This document shows positions 51,816 through 60,583 of a stretch of 64,000 bases of DNA, piece after piece. The notes beneath the pieces were generated by a model. That model did no database searches, was not told where the DNA came from, and saw only the letters and a program-made list of their open reading frames with translations. Source of the stretch: VRUE01 sp963728045 (GTDB taxonomy: Bacteria > Actinomycetota > Thermoleophilia > Solirubrobacterales > 70-9). The stretch is taken from NCBI GenBank assembly GCA_963728045.1, contig CAVSIE010000004.1, forward strand, positions 186,001 through 250,000, read 5' to 3'. Made by a program: the position numbers and the translations under genes. How positions within the stretch are numbered: the first letter of the stretch is position 1; each line of letters opens with the position of its first letter.

Positions 51816-53185
51816 CGCCAGAACTCCTCAGCGAGGCCGCGCGAGGCCAGCAGCTTGCGCAGCTCCAGCAGCGCCGTGTAGGTCGGCAGGGCGAAGAGCC
51901 GCTGCGGCGCCCCCGCAACGGTTCGGTCCAGCGCTCGCTCGATCCCGGGCTCGACCTCGATCGTCTCCGTCGGCCAGCCCGCGTACTTGAGCCTCAGCGC
52001 CATCTCCGGCGCCCGCGTGCCGGCGCAGACGACGCGGCGCACGGCGCCCTCGAGCAGCTCGAAGTCGGCGTCCCAGATCCAGGAGACGTCGCGCCCGTCG
52101 GCGATGCCGTCGTTGAGGGCGATCCAGAGGTCGATGCCCTCGCCACCGGCCTCGAGCCGCAGCGTGCGCAGGACCTCGTTCGCGCCGGCGGGGTTCTTGA
52201 TCAGCAGGATCGAGACCGGCTTGCCCGCGACCTCGATCGTCTCGACCCGGCCGAAGGCGGCGCGCATCTCGCCCAGCGCGGCCGCGATCGCCGCCGGCTC
52301 CACGCCCAGCTCGAGGCAGGCCGTGACCGCGCCCAGCGCGTTGTAGACGTTGTAGAGGCCGGGCAAGGGCAGCTCCAGCTGCAGCGGTCCCTGTGGGGTG
52401 CGCAGCTCGACCAGTGAGCCTGCCATCCCGCGCAGCTCGACTCGCGTCGCAGCGACCTCGGGCGCCGGGCGCCGGGCGCCGCAGCTCTCGCAGGCGTAGT
52501 GGCCGAGATGGCCGACGAAGGCACGCTCGTAGGCGTAGGGATGGCCACAGCGGCGGCAGTGCTTGGCGTCGAAGGCATGCTGGAGCTCGGGCAGCGCCTG
52601 CGAGGAATCCTCGAGGCCGAAGTAGACGACGCCGGGGCGCGGGCTCCCGTCGGCGTCGCGACCGAGGTCGGCGATCAACGGGTCGTCGGCGTTGAGCGCG
52701 AAGCGGGCGCTGCCGGCCTGCTCGGCGACGGTCGCGGCCCAGCCGTCGGCTATCGCCTCGATCTCGCCGTAGCGGTCGAGCTGATCGCGGAAGAGGTTGC
52801 CGAGGACGATCAGCGAGGGATCGAGCTGCTCGGCCACCCGCGGCAGCCAGGCCTCGTCGACCTCGAAGAGGCCCTCGTGGCCGCGCTGCTCGAGCAGCGC
52901 TGTGGCTACGCCCCAAGTCATGTTCGACCCGGCCCGGTTATGCACCGGGGCTCGCCCTGCCGCGCCGAGAACGGCGGCGATCATGGCGGCGGTGGTCGTC
53001 TTGCCATTGGTGGCGCTGACGATCGTCGCGCCGCGGTCGAGGCTTGCGCCGAGGCGGGCGATCGCGTCAGGAGCGAGGCGCAACAGCACACGGCCGGGGA
53101 GGGTGGTGCCGCCGCCGCGACCGCTGACCCGGCTGGCGGCGCCGAGAGCGCGTGCCAGCGAAACCTTCGCCCCGAAGGCGCTCAA
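51812..53185 (-). CDS. murT: Lipid II isoglutaminyl synthase, Mur-ligase-like subunit MurT
   Basis: 457 residues, TTG start. Mur ligase ATP site SATNGKTTTAAMIA, NRAGSNMTWG, FEVDEAWLP and LGNLFRDQLDRYGE. The four-Cys zinc ribbon typical of MurT (CRRCGHPYAYE ... CESCG) lies near residues 210-240; DUF1727 forms the C-terminal domain. It activates the D-Glu carboxylate of lipid II and GatD delivers ammonia. The start overlaps the lipid-kinase stop (TTGA). Confidence 0.94.
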   Translation of the reverse strand: MSAFGAKVSLARALGAASRVSGRGGGTTLPGRVLLRLAPDAIARLGASLDRGATIVSATNGKTTTAAMIAAVLGAAGRAPVHNRAGSNMTWGVATALLEQRGHEGLFEVDEAWLPRVAEQLDPSLIVLGNLFRDQLDRYGEIEAIADGWAATVAEQAGSARFALNADDPLIADLGRDADGSPRPGVVYFGLEDSSQALPELQHAFDAKHCRRCGHPYAYERAFVGHLGHYACESCGARRPAPEVAATRVELRGMAGSLVELRTPQGPLQLELPLPGLYNVYNALGAVTACLELGVEPAAIAAALGEMRAAFGRVETIEVAGKPVSILLIKNPAGANEVLRTLRLEAGGEGIDLWIALNDGIADGRDVSWIWDADFELLEGAVRRVVCAGTRAPEMALRLKYAGWPTETIEVEPGIERALDRTVAGAPQRLFALPTYTALLELRKLLASRGLAEEFWR

Positions 53186-54069
53186 GGCGGCGGGACGAGT
53201 AGGTCCAGGGCGCGCGGCAGCACGCGTAGCGAGACGGGCATGTCGGTGAGGTGCTCGCCGTCCGCGTAGACCGGCAGCGGCCGGCTCGCGCTCAGCTCCA
53301 GGCGGGACGCGCGGAAGACGCGGACCTCGTCCTCCTCGACGTGCGTCCCCTTGAACACCTTCGGCAGGTTACTCACGAAGCGCAGCTTGGAGACCGCGCC
53401 GACGGCGACGATGTCGAACTTGCCGTCGTCGAGCTCGGCGTCCGGGGCGATGAACATGCCGCCACCGAATGCCCTGTTGTTGGCGACCGAGATCGAGTAC
53501 CCAGTGAGGCGCACTCGTTCCTCTCCAATCCGCAGGGTGAAGCGCACTGGCTTCCAGCCGATCAGGGTGCGCAGCGCCGCGTAGGCGTAGACCAGGTTGC
53601 CACGCAGGACGTTGGTCTCATTGGCGAGTTTGTTGGCTTCGGAGTCGAAGCCGACGCTGACGATGCCGAGGAAGCGCTTGCCGTTGGCCTCGCCGACGTC
53701 GATCCGGCGCGTGTGGCCGGCGGTGAGGACCTCGACGGCGCCCTCCGGGTCGTCGGGGATGCCGAGCACGCGGGCTAGGTCGTTGCCGCGGCCGCCGGGG
53801 ATGATGCCGAGCGGGGTCTCGCCGCCGGCAAGGGCGCCGCCGACGGCGCCGACCAGCCCGTCGCCGCTCATCACCACCGGCACCTCGCCCAGGTCGGCGG
53901 CTGCCAGCGCCCGCTCGACCCCGTCCTCGAGGCCGCGGGTCAGCTCGACGCGGAAGGCGATCCGCCGCGCGTCCAGCGCCTGCTCCACCCGTGGCAGCAG
54001 CTTCCGCGTGCGACCGTGCGCAGAGGCAGGATTGACCAGAAGCGCCAGCGGCATTCCCTCGATTCCCAT
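53182..54069 (-). CDS. Diacylglycerol/sphingosine-kinase-family lipid kinase
   Basis: 295 residues from ATG 54069. Catalytic domain: LVNPASAHG, VVMSGDGLVGAV in place of the usual GGDGT, IPGGRGNDLAR, and FGGGMFIAPDAELDDGKFD. It phosphorylates a lipid such as diacylglycerol; substrate not defined. TAGGCT (54080-54085, minus strand) ends 10 nt before ATG, so this is the likely first gene of the murT-gatD transcript. The loss of one Gly in the nucleotide loop is unusual but within family variation. Confidence 0.87.
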   Translation of the reverse strand: MGIEGMPLALLVNPASAHGRTRKLLPRVEQALDARRIAFRVELTRGLEDGVERALAAADLGEVPVVMSGDGLVGAVGGALAGGETPLGIIPGGRGNDLARVLGIPDDPEGAVEVLTAGHTRRIDVGEANGKRFLGIVSVGFDSEANKLANETNVLRGNLVYAYAALRTLIGWKPVRFTLRIGEERVRLTGYSISVANNRAFGGGMFIAPDAELDDGKFDIVAVGAVSKLRFVSNLPKVFKGTHVEEDEVRVFRASRLELSASRPLPVYADGEHLTDMPVSLRVLPRALDLLVPPP

Positions 54070-54100
54070 CGGGCCGAGAAGCCTAGATGGCGCGACCCGC

Positions 54101-54751
54101 TCAGTCGCCCGCGGTGAGGCGGCCGACATAAAAAGTCCCAGCGCCCGCCTCGCCGATCTCGACCGGCTCGATCCCGTGCTGGAGGAACTTCCAGCGCAGC
54201 AGGGCGGGCCGTGTGTAGAAGGGGGTCTGGTCGCCCCAGCTGGAGGCGACCACGACGTGCCCGCCCGGACGCAGGACCCTGGCGATCTCGGCGAAGAAGG
54301 GCGGCATGTTGAGCTGGGCGACGAGGTCGAACGACTCGTCCGGGAAGGGGAGGTCGGCGGCGTCGCCCCGCTTGAAGGCGATCCGGCCCTCGGGGTCGAG
54401 CCCGACCTTGGCGATGGCGGCGCGAATCATCTCCTCGGAGAGGTCGACGCCGCGCACCCGTGCCTGGGGGAACTCGCGGGCCAGGAACAAGGCATCCTCA
54501 CCCGTCCCGCAGCCGACGTCGAGGATGCGTTCGGGGGCGCGATCGACGTGGAGGACGGCGGCCGCCAGGGGCGCTAGGTGCTCGGCTCCACCGGCGCCGG
54601 TGCGCTCGTCCCAGCCGCTCGCCCGCTCCGAGAAGAAGCGGCGAGTCGGGCTCCTCAGCAGGGGCCATAGCCAGGGGGCACGAGCGACCATGCCGTTGAT
54701 CGCGCGCCCGGCGGCGCGATTGAGCGAAGAGGTCGAAGGGGGGAGGGCCAC
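54101..54751 (-). CDS. Class I SAM-dependent methyltransferase
   Basis: 216 residues, GTG start. The SAM motif ILDVGCGTGEDALFLA near residue 75, VRGVDLSEEMI, GDAADLPFPDESFDLV and LRPGGHVVVASSWGD form a UbiE-like core. The N-terminal ~45 residues are hydrophobic and basic (RAPWLWPLLRSPTRRFFS), suggesting membrane association. Substrate unknown. It ends 31 bp before the lipid-kinase start on the same strand. Confidence 0.85.
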   Translation of the reverse strand: MALPPSTSSLNRAAGRAINGMVARAPWLWPLLRSPTRRFFSERASGWDERTGAGGAEHLAPLAAAVLHVDRAPERILDVGCGTGEDALFLAREFPQARVRGVDLSEEMIRAAIAKVGLDPEGRIAFKRGDAADLPFPDESFDLVAQLNMPPFFAEIARVLRPGGHVVVASSWGDQTPFYTRPALLRWKFLQHGIEPVEIGEAGAGTFYVGRLTAGD

Positions 54752-54798
54752 GCGCCGATGATTGCAACCGGGGCCCGGTCGTCTAGGCTTTCGCCGCG

Positions 54799-55479
54799 AT
54801 GGAGGAGACGCCGGACCGCCGCTGGGTCATTCTTGCTGCCTTCGTGCTGGTCGCGGCCGGGGTCGTCGCGGCGATCCTGATCGGGCGAAGCGGCGGCGAC
54901 GATGACGAGTCGCCGACGACCGCGAGCGCCGACGGCTGCGAGCAGGTCGAAGCGCCGCAGCCGAAGCAGGTCAGCTTCAAAGCGCCCAAACAGGTCCTCA
55001 CGCAGGGCGAGCAAGCGACCGTCCTGGTCGAGACCAGCTGCGGCAGCTTCGAGATCGTCCTCGATACCGAGCGCGCCCCAAAGACCGCCAACTCCTTCGC
55101 CTTCCTCGCCGAGGAAGGCTTCTACGACGATCTCACCTTCCACCGCGTCGCGCCGGGCTTCGTGATCCAGGGCGGTGACCCGGAAGGGACCGGCACCGGC
55201 GGGCCCGGCTACACGGTCGACGAGAAACCGCCGGCGAATCTCGCCTACACCAAAGGCGTCGTCGCGATGGCGAAGAGCTCGGCCGATCCACCGGGGCGCT
55301 CGGGGAGCCAGTTCTACGTCGTCACCGGCGCCGACGCAGGGCTGCCGCCCGAATACGCGCTGGTCGGCAAGGTCAGCGAGGGCTTCGAGACCGTGGCCCG
55401 CATCGATGGTCTTGGGGTGCAGGACGGCCCACCAAAACAGACGGTCCTGATCGAGAAAGTCACGGTCGAGCGGGGCTAG
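54799..55479 (+). CDS. Membrane-anchored cyclophilin-type peptidyl-prolyl isomerase
   Basis: 226 residues. One membrane helix (about 9-28), a Ser/Asp/Glu-rich spacer, then the cyclophilin domain: APKTANSFAFLAEEGFYDD, FHRVAPGFVIQGGDPEGTG (catalytic Arg), and SGSQFYVVTG. It catalyses proline isomerisation on the outer face of the membrane. TAGGCT (54784-54789) ends 9 nt before ATG. Confidence 0.92.
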   Translation: MEETPDRRWVILAAFVLVAAGVVAAILIGRSGGDDDESPTTASADGCEQVEAPQPKQVSFKAPKQVLTQGEQATVLVETSCGSFEIVLDTERAPKTANSFAFLAEEGFYDDLTFHRVAPGFVIQGGDPEGTGTGGPGYTVDEKPPANLAYTKGVVAMAKSSADPPGRSGSQFYVVTGADAGLPPEYALVGKVSEGFETVARIDGLGVQDGPPKQTVLIEKVTVERG

Positions 55480-55498
55480 CCTGCTCTAGTCTGGCCCA

Positions 55499-55999
55499 GT
55501 GGCCAAGATCGACGTGGGAGACGCCGCGCCCGAGTTCGAGCTGCCGGGCACGGGGGGCAAGACGTACAGCCTCGCCGAGCACCGCGGCAGCAATCTCGTG
55601 CTCGCCTTCTATCCCGGCGACGCGACTACGGTCTGCACCAAGCAGTTCTGCTCATACCGCGACCAGGGTGACCGGCTCGACCGGCTCGACGCGAAGGTGC
55701 TGGGCATCTCGCCGCAATCGGTCGACTCCCACGAGCACTGGGCGCAGGAGCAGGATCTGAACGTCCCGTTGCTCGCGGACGAGGATCTGGCCGTCAGCAA
55801 GAGCTACGGCGTGACCGGTTGGGTCGGCCCATTTGCCAAGCTCGCGGGGTTGAGGGACGCGCCTGGCGGCCGCTACGTGCAGCGCGCGATCTTCGTCGTC
55901 GACGGTGAGGGGGTCGTCCGCTACCGCCACGTCTCGCGCACCGGCAGCACCTTCCAGACGGTCGGCGACCTCGAGCGGGCGGTCGCGGCGCTCGGATGA
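55499..55999 (+). CDS. bcp: Peroxiredoxin (BCP/PrxQ type)
   Basis: 166 residues, GTG start. Peroxidatic Cys in FYPGDATTVCTKQFC with the second Cys five residues later, as in the 1-Cys/atypical 2-Cys BCP group; the RYVQRAIFVVDGEG segment supplies the conserved Arg. It reduces hydroperoxides in the cytoplasm. TAGTCT (55487-55492) ends 6 nt before GTG. It overlaps the following hydrolase by ATGA. Confidence 0.92.
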   Translation: MAKIDVGDAAPEFELPGTGGKTYSLAEHRGSNLVLAFYPGDATTVCTKQFCSYRDQGDRLDRLDAKVLGISPQSVDSHEHWAQEQDLNVPLLADEDLAVSKSYGVTGWVGPFAKLAGLRDAPGGRYVQRAIFVVDGEGVVRYRHVSRTGSTFQTVGDLERAVAALG

Positions 56000-56844
56000 C
56001 GCCGGCCAAGCCGGTCCCGTTCACGGCCGGCGACGGTCTCGCGATCAAGGGCGAGACGGCGGGGGAGGGGCCGCCGATCGTCCTTTGCCACGGCCTGACG
56101 GCGACCCGCGACTCCGTCGTGCACGGGTCGCGGGCGCTGGAGCGCGCTGGCTACAGGGTGGTCTCCTACGACGCCCGCGGTCACGGCGAGTCCGATCCCG
56201 CTCCCGCCGGTGAGAGTTATGGATACCCGGAGCTGGTCGGTGACCTGGAGTCGGTGGTGGCGGCTGAGGTGGGGGAGGAGCCATTCATCCTCGTCGGCAG
56301 CTCGATGGGCGCCCATACCGCCGTCGCCTTTGCCCTGCGCAGCCCGGAGCGACTCGCCGGCCTGGTCCTGATCGGGCCGGTCTATCGCGGCGAGATCGAC
56401 GAAGCGGGGCTGGCGTACTGGGATGGTCTCGCGACAGCGCTGGAGACCGGTGGGGTGGACGACTTCGTCGAGTACATCGACCGATTTCAGGTGGCGGACC
56501 CGGCTTGGCGCGAGTCGATCCTGCGCTTCACCCGAGAGCGGATGCTGCGGCACCGCCATCTCGATGCGGTGGCCGAGGCATTGCGCCAGGTCCCGCGCTC
56601 GCAGCCGTTTGGGGAGCTGGCGGAGCTGGAGTCGGTGCAGGCGCCAGCGCTGGTGGTCGCCAGCCACGACGACGCCGACCCTGGCCACCCGCGCGCCGTC
56701 GCCGAGGCTTACGCAGAGCGCCTGCCGCTGGCGCGGCTGGTTGGCGAGAGCGAGGGAGAGTCACCGCTTGCCTGGCAGGGCGGCAAGCTCTCACGCGAGA
56801 TAGCGGCGTTCAGCGCTCCGCTGGCGGGGCGCAGCGAGCGCTAG
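55996..56844 (+). CDS. Alpha/beta-fold hydrolase
   Basis: 282 residues. Oxyanion-hole motif VLCHGLTATRDS, YDARGHGESD, nucleophile elbow VGSSMGAHTA and the Asp region VVASHDDADPGHP; this is the canonical layout of a small esterase or hydrolase. Substrate unknown. Coupled to the peroxiredoxin by a 4-bp overlap. Its TAG starts the -10 hexamer of the next gene. Confidence 0.88.
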   Translation: MTPAKPVPFTAGDGLAIKGETAGEGPPIVLCHGLTATRDSVVHGSRALERAGYRVVSYDARGHGESDPAPAGESYGYPELVGDLESVVAAEVGEEPFILVGSSMGAHTAVAFALRSPERLAGLVLIGPVYRGEIDEAGLAYWDGLATALETGGVDDFVEYIDRFQVADPAWRESILRFTRERMLRHRHLDAVAEALRQVPRSQPFGELAELESVQAPALVVASHDDADPGHPRAVAEAYAERLPLARLVGESEGESPLAWQGGKLSREIAAFSAPLAGRSER

Positions 56845-56856
56845 CCTTCCCGGGCG

Positions 56857-57195
56857 ATGATCGATATCGGTCCTGGTGTCCACTACTCGGCGGTGCAGCC
56901 CGGCACGCCCGTCTACAGCGACGACGAGGTGGAGGTCGGCGTTGTCGAGGTGATCCTCGACAACTACGAGGAGCACATCTTCGACGGCGTGGTCTTCAAG
57001 GACCTCGAGGGCGTGCAGCGCTTTGCCGACGCCCCCGAGGTCGCCCGGACCGCCGAGCGCGGCGTCGTCCTCGCGATCAGCGCCGAGGAGGCGAAGCGCC
57101 TCGGGCCGCCCGAGGAGGGCCACGCCAAGTTCAAGCCCAACCGGCGCGCCGGTCGTCTCAGCCGCTTCTTCGGCGCCGGCTGGAAACGGCACTGA
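56857..57195 (+). CDS. Small protein with PRC-barrel-like N-terminal region, unknown function
   Basis: 112 residues. Residues ~10-80 alternate short strands (GTPVYSDDEVEVGVVEVIL, IFDGVVFKDLEG, GVVLAISAEEAKRL) in a pattern like a PRC barrel; a basic tail (NRRAGRLSRFFGAGWKRH) follows. TAGCCT (56842-56847) ends 9 nt before ATG, supporting expression. No firm family assignment. Confidence 0.7.
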   Translation: MIDIGPGVHYSAVQPGTPVYSDDEVEVGVVEVILDNYEEHIFDGVVFKDLEGVQRFADAPEVARTAERGVVLAISAEEAKRLGPPEEGHAKFKPNRRAGRLSRFFGAGWKRH

Positions 57196-57241
57196 GCGAG
57201 CTTTAGCCGGGCCACAGGCGGACCCCGTAGTCTCCCGCCGC

Positions 57242-57670
57242 ATGTCTCTGGCAGAGGGAAGGCTCCGGGCGATCGCCGTCTTCGTCGCGACGCTCGGTAT
57301 CGCCGTCGCCACCTACATCGCGGTCGCCGAGGCCGACGGCGGCGCGCCCGCCTGCTTTGCCGGCGGTGGCGGTTGCGAGACGGTCGCGGAAAGCTCCCAC
57401 TCGGAGTTGGCCGGGATCAACGTCGCGGTTCTCGGGATCGTGGGCTACTTGCTGTTGCTCGGCGCGGCGCTACTGCGAGGGGATGGCGCACGGCTCGCCG
57501 GCTTCGCCCTGGCGCTGGTCGGCTTCGGTTACAGCGTCTACCTGACCTACCTGGAGCTCTTCGTGATCGACGCGATCTGCCAGTGGTGCGTCGCCAGCGC
57601 GACCCTGATGACGCTGCTCTTCGCCGTCAACGTGGTCCGCATGCTCCGTTACGTTGGGACACCGCGATGA
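57242..57670 (+). CDS. Vitamin K epoxide reductase family protein
   Basis: 142 residues, four membrane helices. Loop cysteines in ACFAGGGGCETV and the CxxC in ICQWCVAS are the electron-shuttle and quinone-side pairs of bacterial VKOR, which reoxidises DsbA. A Ser in AESSHSELAG occupies the conserved loop site. TAGTCT (57228-57233) ends 8 nt before ATG. It overlaps the DsbA-like gene by ATGA, a pairing typical of actinobacterial disulfide formation. Confidence 0.93.
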   Translation: MSLAEGRLRAIAVFVATLGIAVATYIAVAEADGGAPACFAGGGGCETVAESSHSELAGINVAVLGIVGYLLLLGAALLRGDGARLAGFALALVGFGYSVYLTYLELFVIDAICQWCVASATLMTLLFAVNVVRMLRYVGTPR

Positions 57671-58395
57671 GCCCGGAGCAGCGCAGCCAGGCCGAGGAAG
57701 AGCGCCGCCGTCGCGTCGTGCAGCTGGGCAGCGCCGCCGCCTTCCTCGCGATCGTCGTCGTCGCGGTGCTGATCGTGATCGGCCAGAGCCAGACCGACGG
57801 CGGCGATACCAGCCTCGAGGGCGCCGACGTGGTTCGCCAGGAGCTCGCCGGGATCCCGCAGGACGAGCTGGCGCTCGGCGACCCGGGCGCTCCGGTGACG
57901 CTGGTCGAGTTCGGCGACCTCCAGTGCCCGGTCTGCAAGGGCTACGCCGAAGAAGTCATTCCCGAGGTGATCGACTCCAAGGTGCGCGACGGCGAGACCA
58001 GGATCGAGTTCCGCAACTTCACGATCATCAGCGAGGAATCGGTTCCCGCCGCCGCCGCAGCCATTGCCGCCGGCAAACAGGGACGCGGCTGGGACTTCGT
58101 CGAGCTCTTCTACCGAAACCAGGGGATCGAGCGCTCCGGCTACGTCACCGACGAGTTCCTCACCGAGATCGCCCGCGGCGCGGGCGTCCCCGACATCGCC
58201 CAGTGGGACACCGACCGCAAAAGCCGGCGCGTCCTGTCCGAAGTCTCAGCCGACACGACCGAAGCCGAACAACTTGGCCTCGGCGGCACGCCATCGTTCG
58301 CGGTGGAAGGGCCGGGTACGAAAGGGCTCGAACCCCTGGGAACGCTGGGCTCAGCCGACGAAATCGAAGCGGCGATCGAAGCCGCTCTCGGCTGA
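57667..58395 (+). CDS. DsbA-like thioredoxin-fold disulfide oxidoreductase
   Basis: 242 residues from ATG 57667. Basic N-terminus, one membrane helix (about 20-40), then a DsbA fold with the active site FGDLQCPVCKGYAEE near residue 95 and the cis-Pro loop GLGGTPSFAV near 210. It introduces disulfides into exported proteins and would be recycled by the VKOR encoded just upstream. Confidence 0.93.
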   Translation: MSPEQRSQAEEERRRRVVQLGSAAAFLAIVVVAVLIVIGQSQTDGGDTSLEGADVVRQELAGIPQDELALGDPGAPVTLVEFGDLQCPVCKGYAEEVIPEVIDSKVRDGETRIEFRNFTIISEESVPAAAAAIAAGKQGRGWDFVELFYRNQGIERSGYVTDEFLTEIARGAGVPDIAQWDTDRKSRRVLSEVSADTTEAEQLGLGGTPSFAVEGPGTKGLEPLGTLGSADEIEAAIEAALG

Positions 58396-58415
58396 GTTCA
58401 CATAACCACCATTAT

Positions 58416-58437
58416 CGTGCGTTCAAGCAAACGCACG
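58416..58437. terminator. Palindrome after dsbA, possible terminator or operator
   Basis: CGTGCGTT-CAAGCA-AACGCACG: 8-bp perfect arms between the DsbA-like gene and the next membrane protein. No T-run follows, so it may instead be an operator for the downstream gene, whose -10 box TAACGT is at 58459-58464. Confidence 0.45.
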
Positions 58438-58471
58438 TGTTGATCTAAATAATTCGTTTAACGTACGCCGG

Positions 58472-59893
58472 ATGGAGGCCGTGACTGAAAAGGTCATTAA
58501 CCAGCTGACGGCTGCTTACCCTCGAGCAAAAGAGGATGCGCTCCAGCGCAACCTAACTACGATCATCGAGGAAGCTCGTGCCCAGGAGCTGGAGGACGCC
58601 AGGATTCTCGAGCAACTCGAGAGCTGGGTTGTTCAGTTCCCCCATCGTCAAAGCAAGTGGCTAAGCACCGACGCTGCGTTGGCGGACCTACGACGCCTGT
58701 TGATAAGGACTGAGACGAGGAAGGGCAAAACCTGGCAAAACCTGCGCAAAGTCGCCGACTGGATCTTTGAACACTATCTCGCGGTTGCGAGCCTGATCAC
58801 AGTCATCGCCAGCGCCTTCTATGGCCTCGCGTACGCCCGTTTCTACGATTCGCTCGACATTACGCCCGAGCAGGCCGGGTTGGGCCCCACCCAGATTCTC
58901 ACCCACTCAGCAGTGGGAGGACTCACCCTGACCATGCTCATTGCCTTGGCGATATGTTGCTTGGTGGTTCCTCTCGTGCCGCTGCGAGACGAGGTTTCCG
59001 CCAAAGGAGAGCGCGGAACCTGGATCGGCGTGGTTGTCAACGCTGGCCTGACCGCTCTCGGAATCATCGTCATCTTCGGCTTGGGCTCCATCGCCGAATT
59101 GCCCTATCAGGCCGCTGTCTCCCTGGCGTGGGCGCCTACGGCCTTCTTCTTGGGAGCAAGCATCCGGCTCGAGCGCAAGGGCCGCGGGGTCCGTTTCGTT
59201 CCAAAGCCCTTGTACTTCAGCGGGGATCGATACCTGATCATCCTCGTAGCATTTGCGATTCCCACGGGCCTTCTGTTCACCGGCTTGGTGACGTTCGACG
59301 AAGCGGATCGCCTCGGACGCAAGGCAAGCAACGGCAAAGCGGTCCGAGATCCAAAGATAATTGGTGTTCCGTTTCTCGGGGTACGAGTTGAGCCGGCTTT
59401 GGTCTCATGGGGGAACACCTCATCTGTCCCCGATATCCCTCGCTGTGTGTTCTATCTGGGGACCTCTAGCGGCAGTGATGTGTTCTACGATCACCGATCC
59501 AGGAGCACTTATCACGTCCCTGCAGATGAGGTGACGATCGAGCTTCGCAGCGATATGTCAAGTTGCGAGGCGCCCGTCAACAAGCGGCTTCCCACTGTGT
59601 ACCCGCGGAAGAACGGCGATCTGGTTTGCAGGCCGGGTCGCTGGTCCGCTCATGCAGATCCCTTGTTCACCTATGAATGGATAACCGGCGGAGGCGAAAC
59701 GGTCGATGGTGGCGATGAGGATTTCCCGTGGGTCTTCAGTGAGTCAGCTCTCTGGCTGGATTTCGTGATGCATTGTCGGGTGACTGCGGCCACCCCGCTG
59801 GGCAGCGATGCAGCCGTCAGCCGTGCCGTCGTCTTGGGTGAAGAAGAGAAGTCACCTCGCATAGCTGTGAAGACGCACAAACGTGCCAGGTAA
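58472..59893 (+). CDS. Polytopic membrane protein with large C-terminal extracytoplasmic domain, unknown function
   Basis: 473 residues. Residues 1-95 are soluble and helical (a helical bundle with RAKEDALQRNLTTIIEEARA). About five membrane helices lie at ~101-122, 146-169, 184-206, 210-231 and 254-274. The last ~190 residues are beta-rich and hold several Cys (CVFYLG, SSCEAP, LVCRPG, MHCRVT), compatible with disulfides outside the cell. I do not recognise the family. Base composition is lower in GC and codon use is less biased than in neighbours, like the 4384 gene, so recent acquisition is likely. TAACGT (58459-58464) ends 7 nt before ATG. Confidence 0.75.
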   Translation: MEAVTEKVINQLTAAYPRAKEDALQRNLTTIIEEARAQELEDARILEQLESWVVQFPHRQSKWLSTDAALADLRRLLIRTETRKGKTWQNLRKVADWIFEHYLAVASLITVIASAFYGLAYARFYDSLDITPEQAGLGPTQILTHSAVGGLTLTMLIALAICCLVVPLVPLRDEVSAKGERGTWIGVVVNAGLTALGIIVIFGLGSIAELPYQAAVSLAWAPTAFFLGASIRLERKGRGVRFVPKPLYFSGDRYLIILVAFAIPTGLLFTGLVTFDEADRLGRKASNGKAVRDPKIIGVPFLGVRVEPALVSWGNTSSVPDIPRCVFYLGTSSGSDVFYDHRSRSTYHVPADEVTIELRSDMSSCEAPVNKRLPTVYPRKNGDLVCRPGRWSAHADPLFTYEWITGGGETVDGGDEDFPWVFSESALWLDFVMHCRVTAATPLGSDAAVSRAVVLGEEEKSPRIAVKTHKRAR

Positions 59894-59928
59894 GTAATTT
59901 GCAGGTCGCTCGACGAAGCGACGCGCTG

Positions 59929-60570
59929 TCAAGCAGGCAGCACAGCCCTGCCCCATACAAGTGGCCTGACCAGCGGCGGCGCTTTCGGCAGCTCCCCCTG
60001 CTCGACGCTCTCCACGACCAGCGGCGACGCTTCTATCGCCGCCACGGTGTCGCGGTTGCAGTGGCAGCCGTCGGCGAGGAAGCGCCAGGGCTTCTCCAGG
60101 CGGTCCTGCCAGCGGGCCAGGCCGGTGTCCTCGGAGCGGACGTGCTCGAGGAAGAGCAGCTTGCCGCCGGGGCGCAGCAGCCGCGCAGTCTCCGCAAGCG
60201 CCGCGGCGGGGTTTGGGACCGTGCAGAGGACCAGGGTGAAGGCGACGGTGTCGAAGCTGGAGTCCTCGAGCGGCAGGCTTTCGGCGGGCGCCTCGACCAC
60301 CTGGGCCTTCGCGGTGGCCCCGGGCAGCTTTGCCCTGAGCCGCTTCACCATGTGTGGGTCCGGCTCGGCGAGGACCAGCTCGGTCACTTGCGGCGGGAAC
60401 AGCTCCAGGTTGGCGCCGGTGCCGGCCCCGACGTCGATCGCCCGTCCGCCCGCCTCGCTCAGGGCCTGGCGACGCATCTCGCGCAGGCCCGCCTCTTCGG
60501 TGGCCTGGAAGGCGCGGTCGTACAGCGCCGCGAAGCCCCTCCCCCACGTCGCGTCGTAGATCTGGCCCAT
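59929..60570 (-). CDS. Class I SAM-dependent methyltransferase (METTL7/UbiE-like)
   Basis: 213 residues. The start MGQIYDATWGRGFAALYD, then AIDVGAGTGANLELFP, LAEPDPHMVKRL, APAESLPLEDSSFDTV, LVLCTVPNP and LRPGGKLLFLEHVR, with a late CHCNRDT segment, is the pattern of METTL7-like methyltransferases that act on thiols or lipids. Substrate unknown. 13 bp downstream of the SDR gene on the same strand. Confidence 0.88.
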   Translation of the reverse strand: MGQIYDATWGRGFAALYDRAFQATEEAGLREMRRQALSEAGGRAIDVGAGTGANLELFPPQVTELVLAEPDPHMVKRLRAKLPGATAKAQVVEAPAESLPLEDSSFDTVAFTLVLCTVPNPAAALAETARLLRPGGKLLFLEHVRSEDTGLARWQDRLEKPWRFLADGCHCNRDTVAAIEASPLVVESVEQGELPKAPPLVRPLVWGRAVLPA

Positions 60571-60583
60571 CGGACCGTGACTG

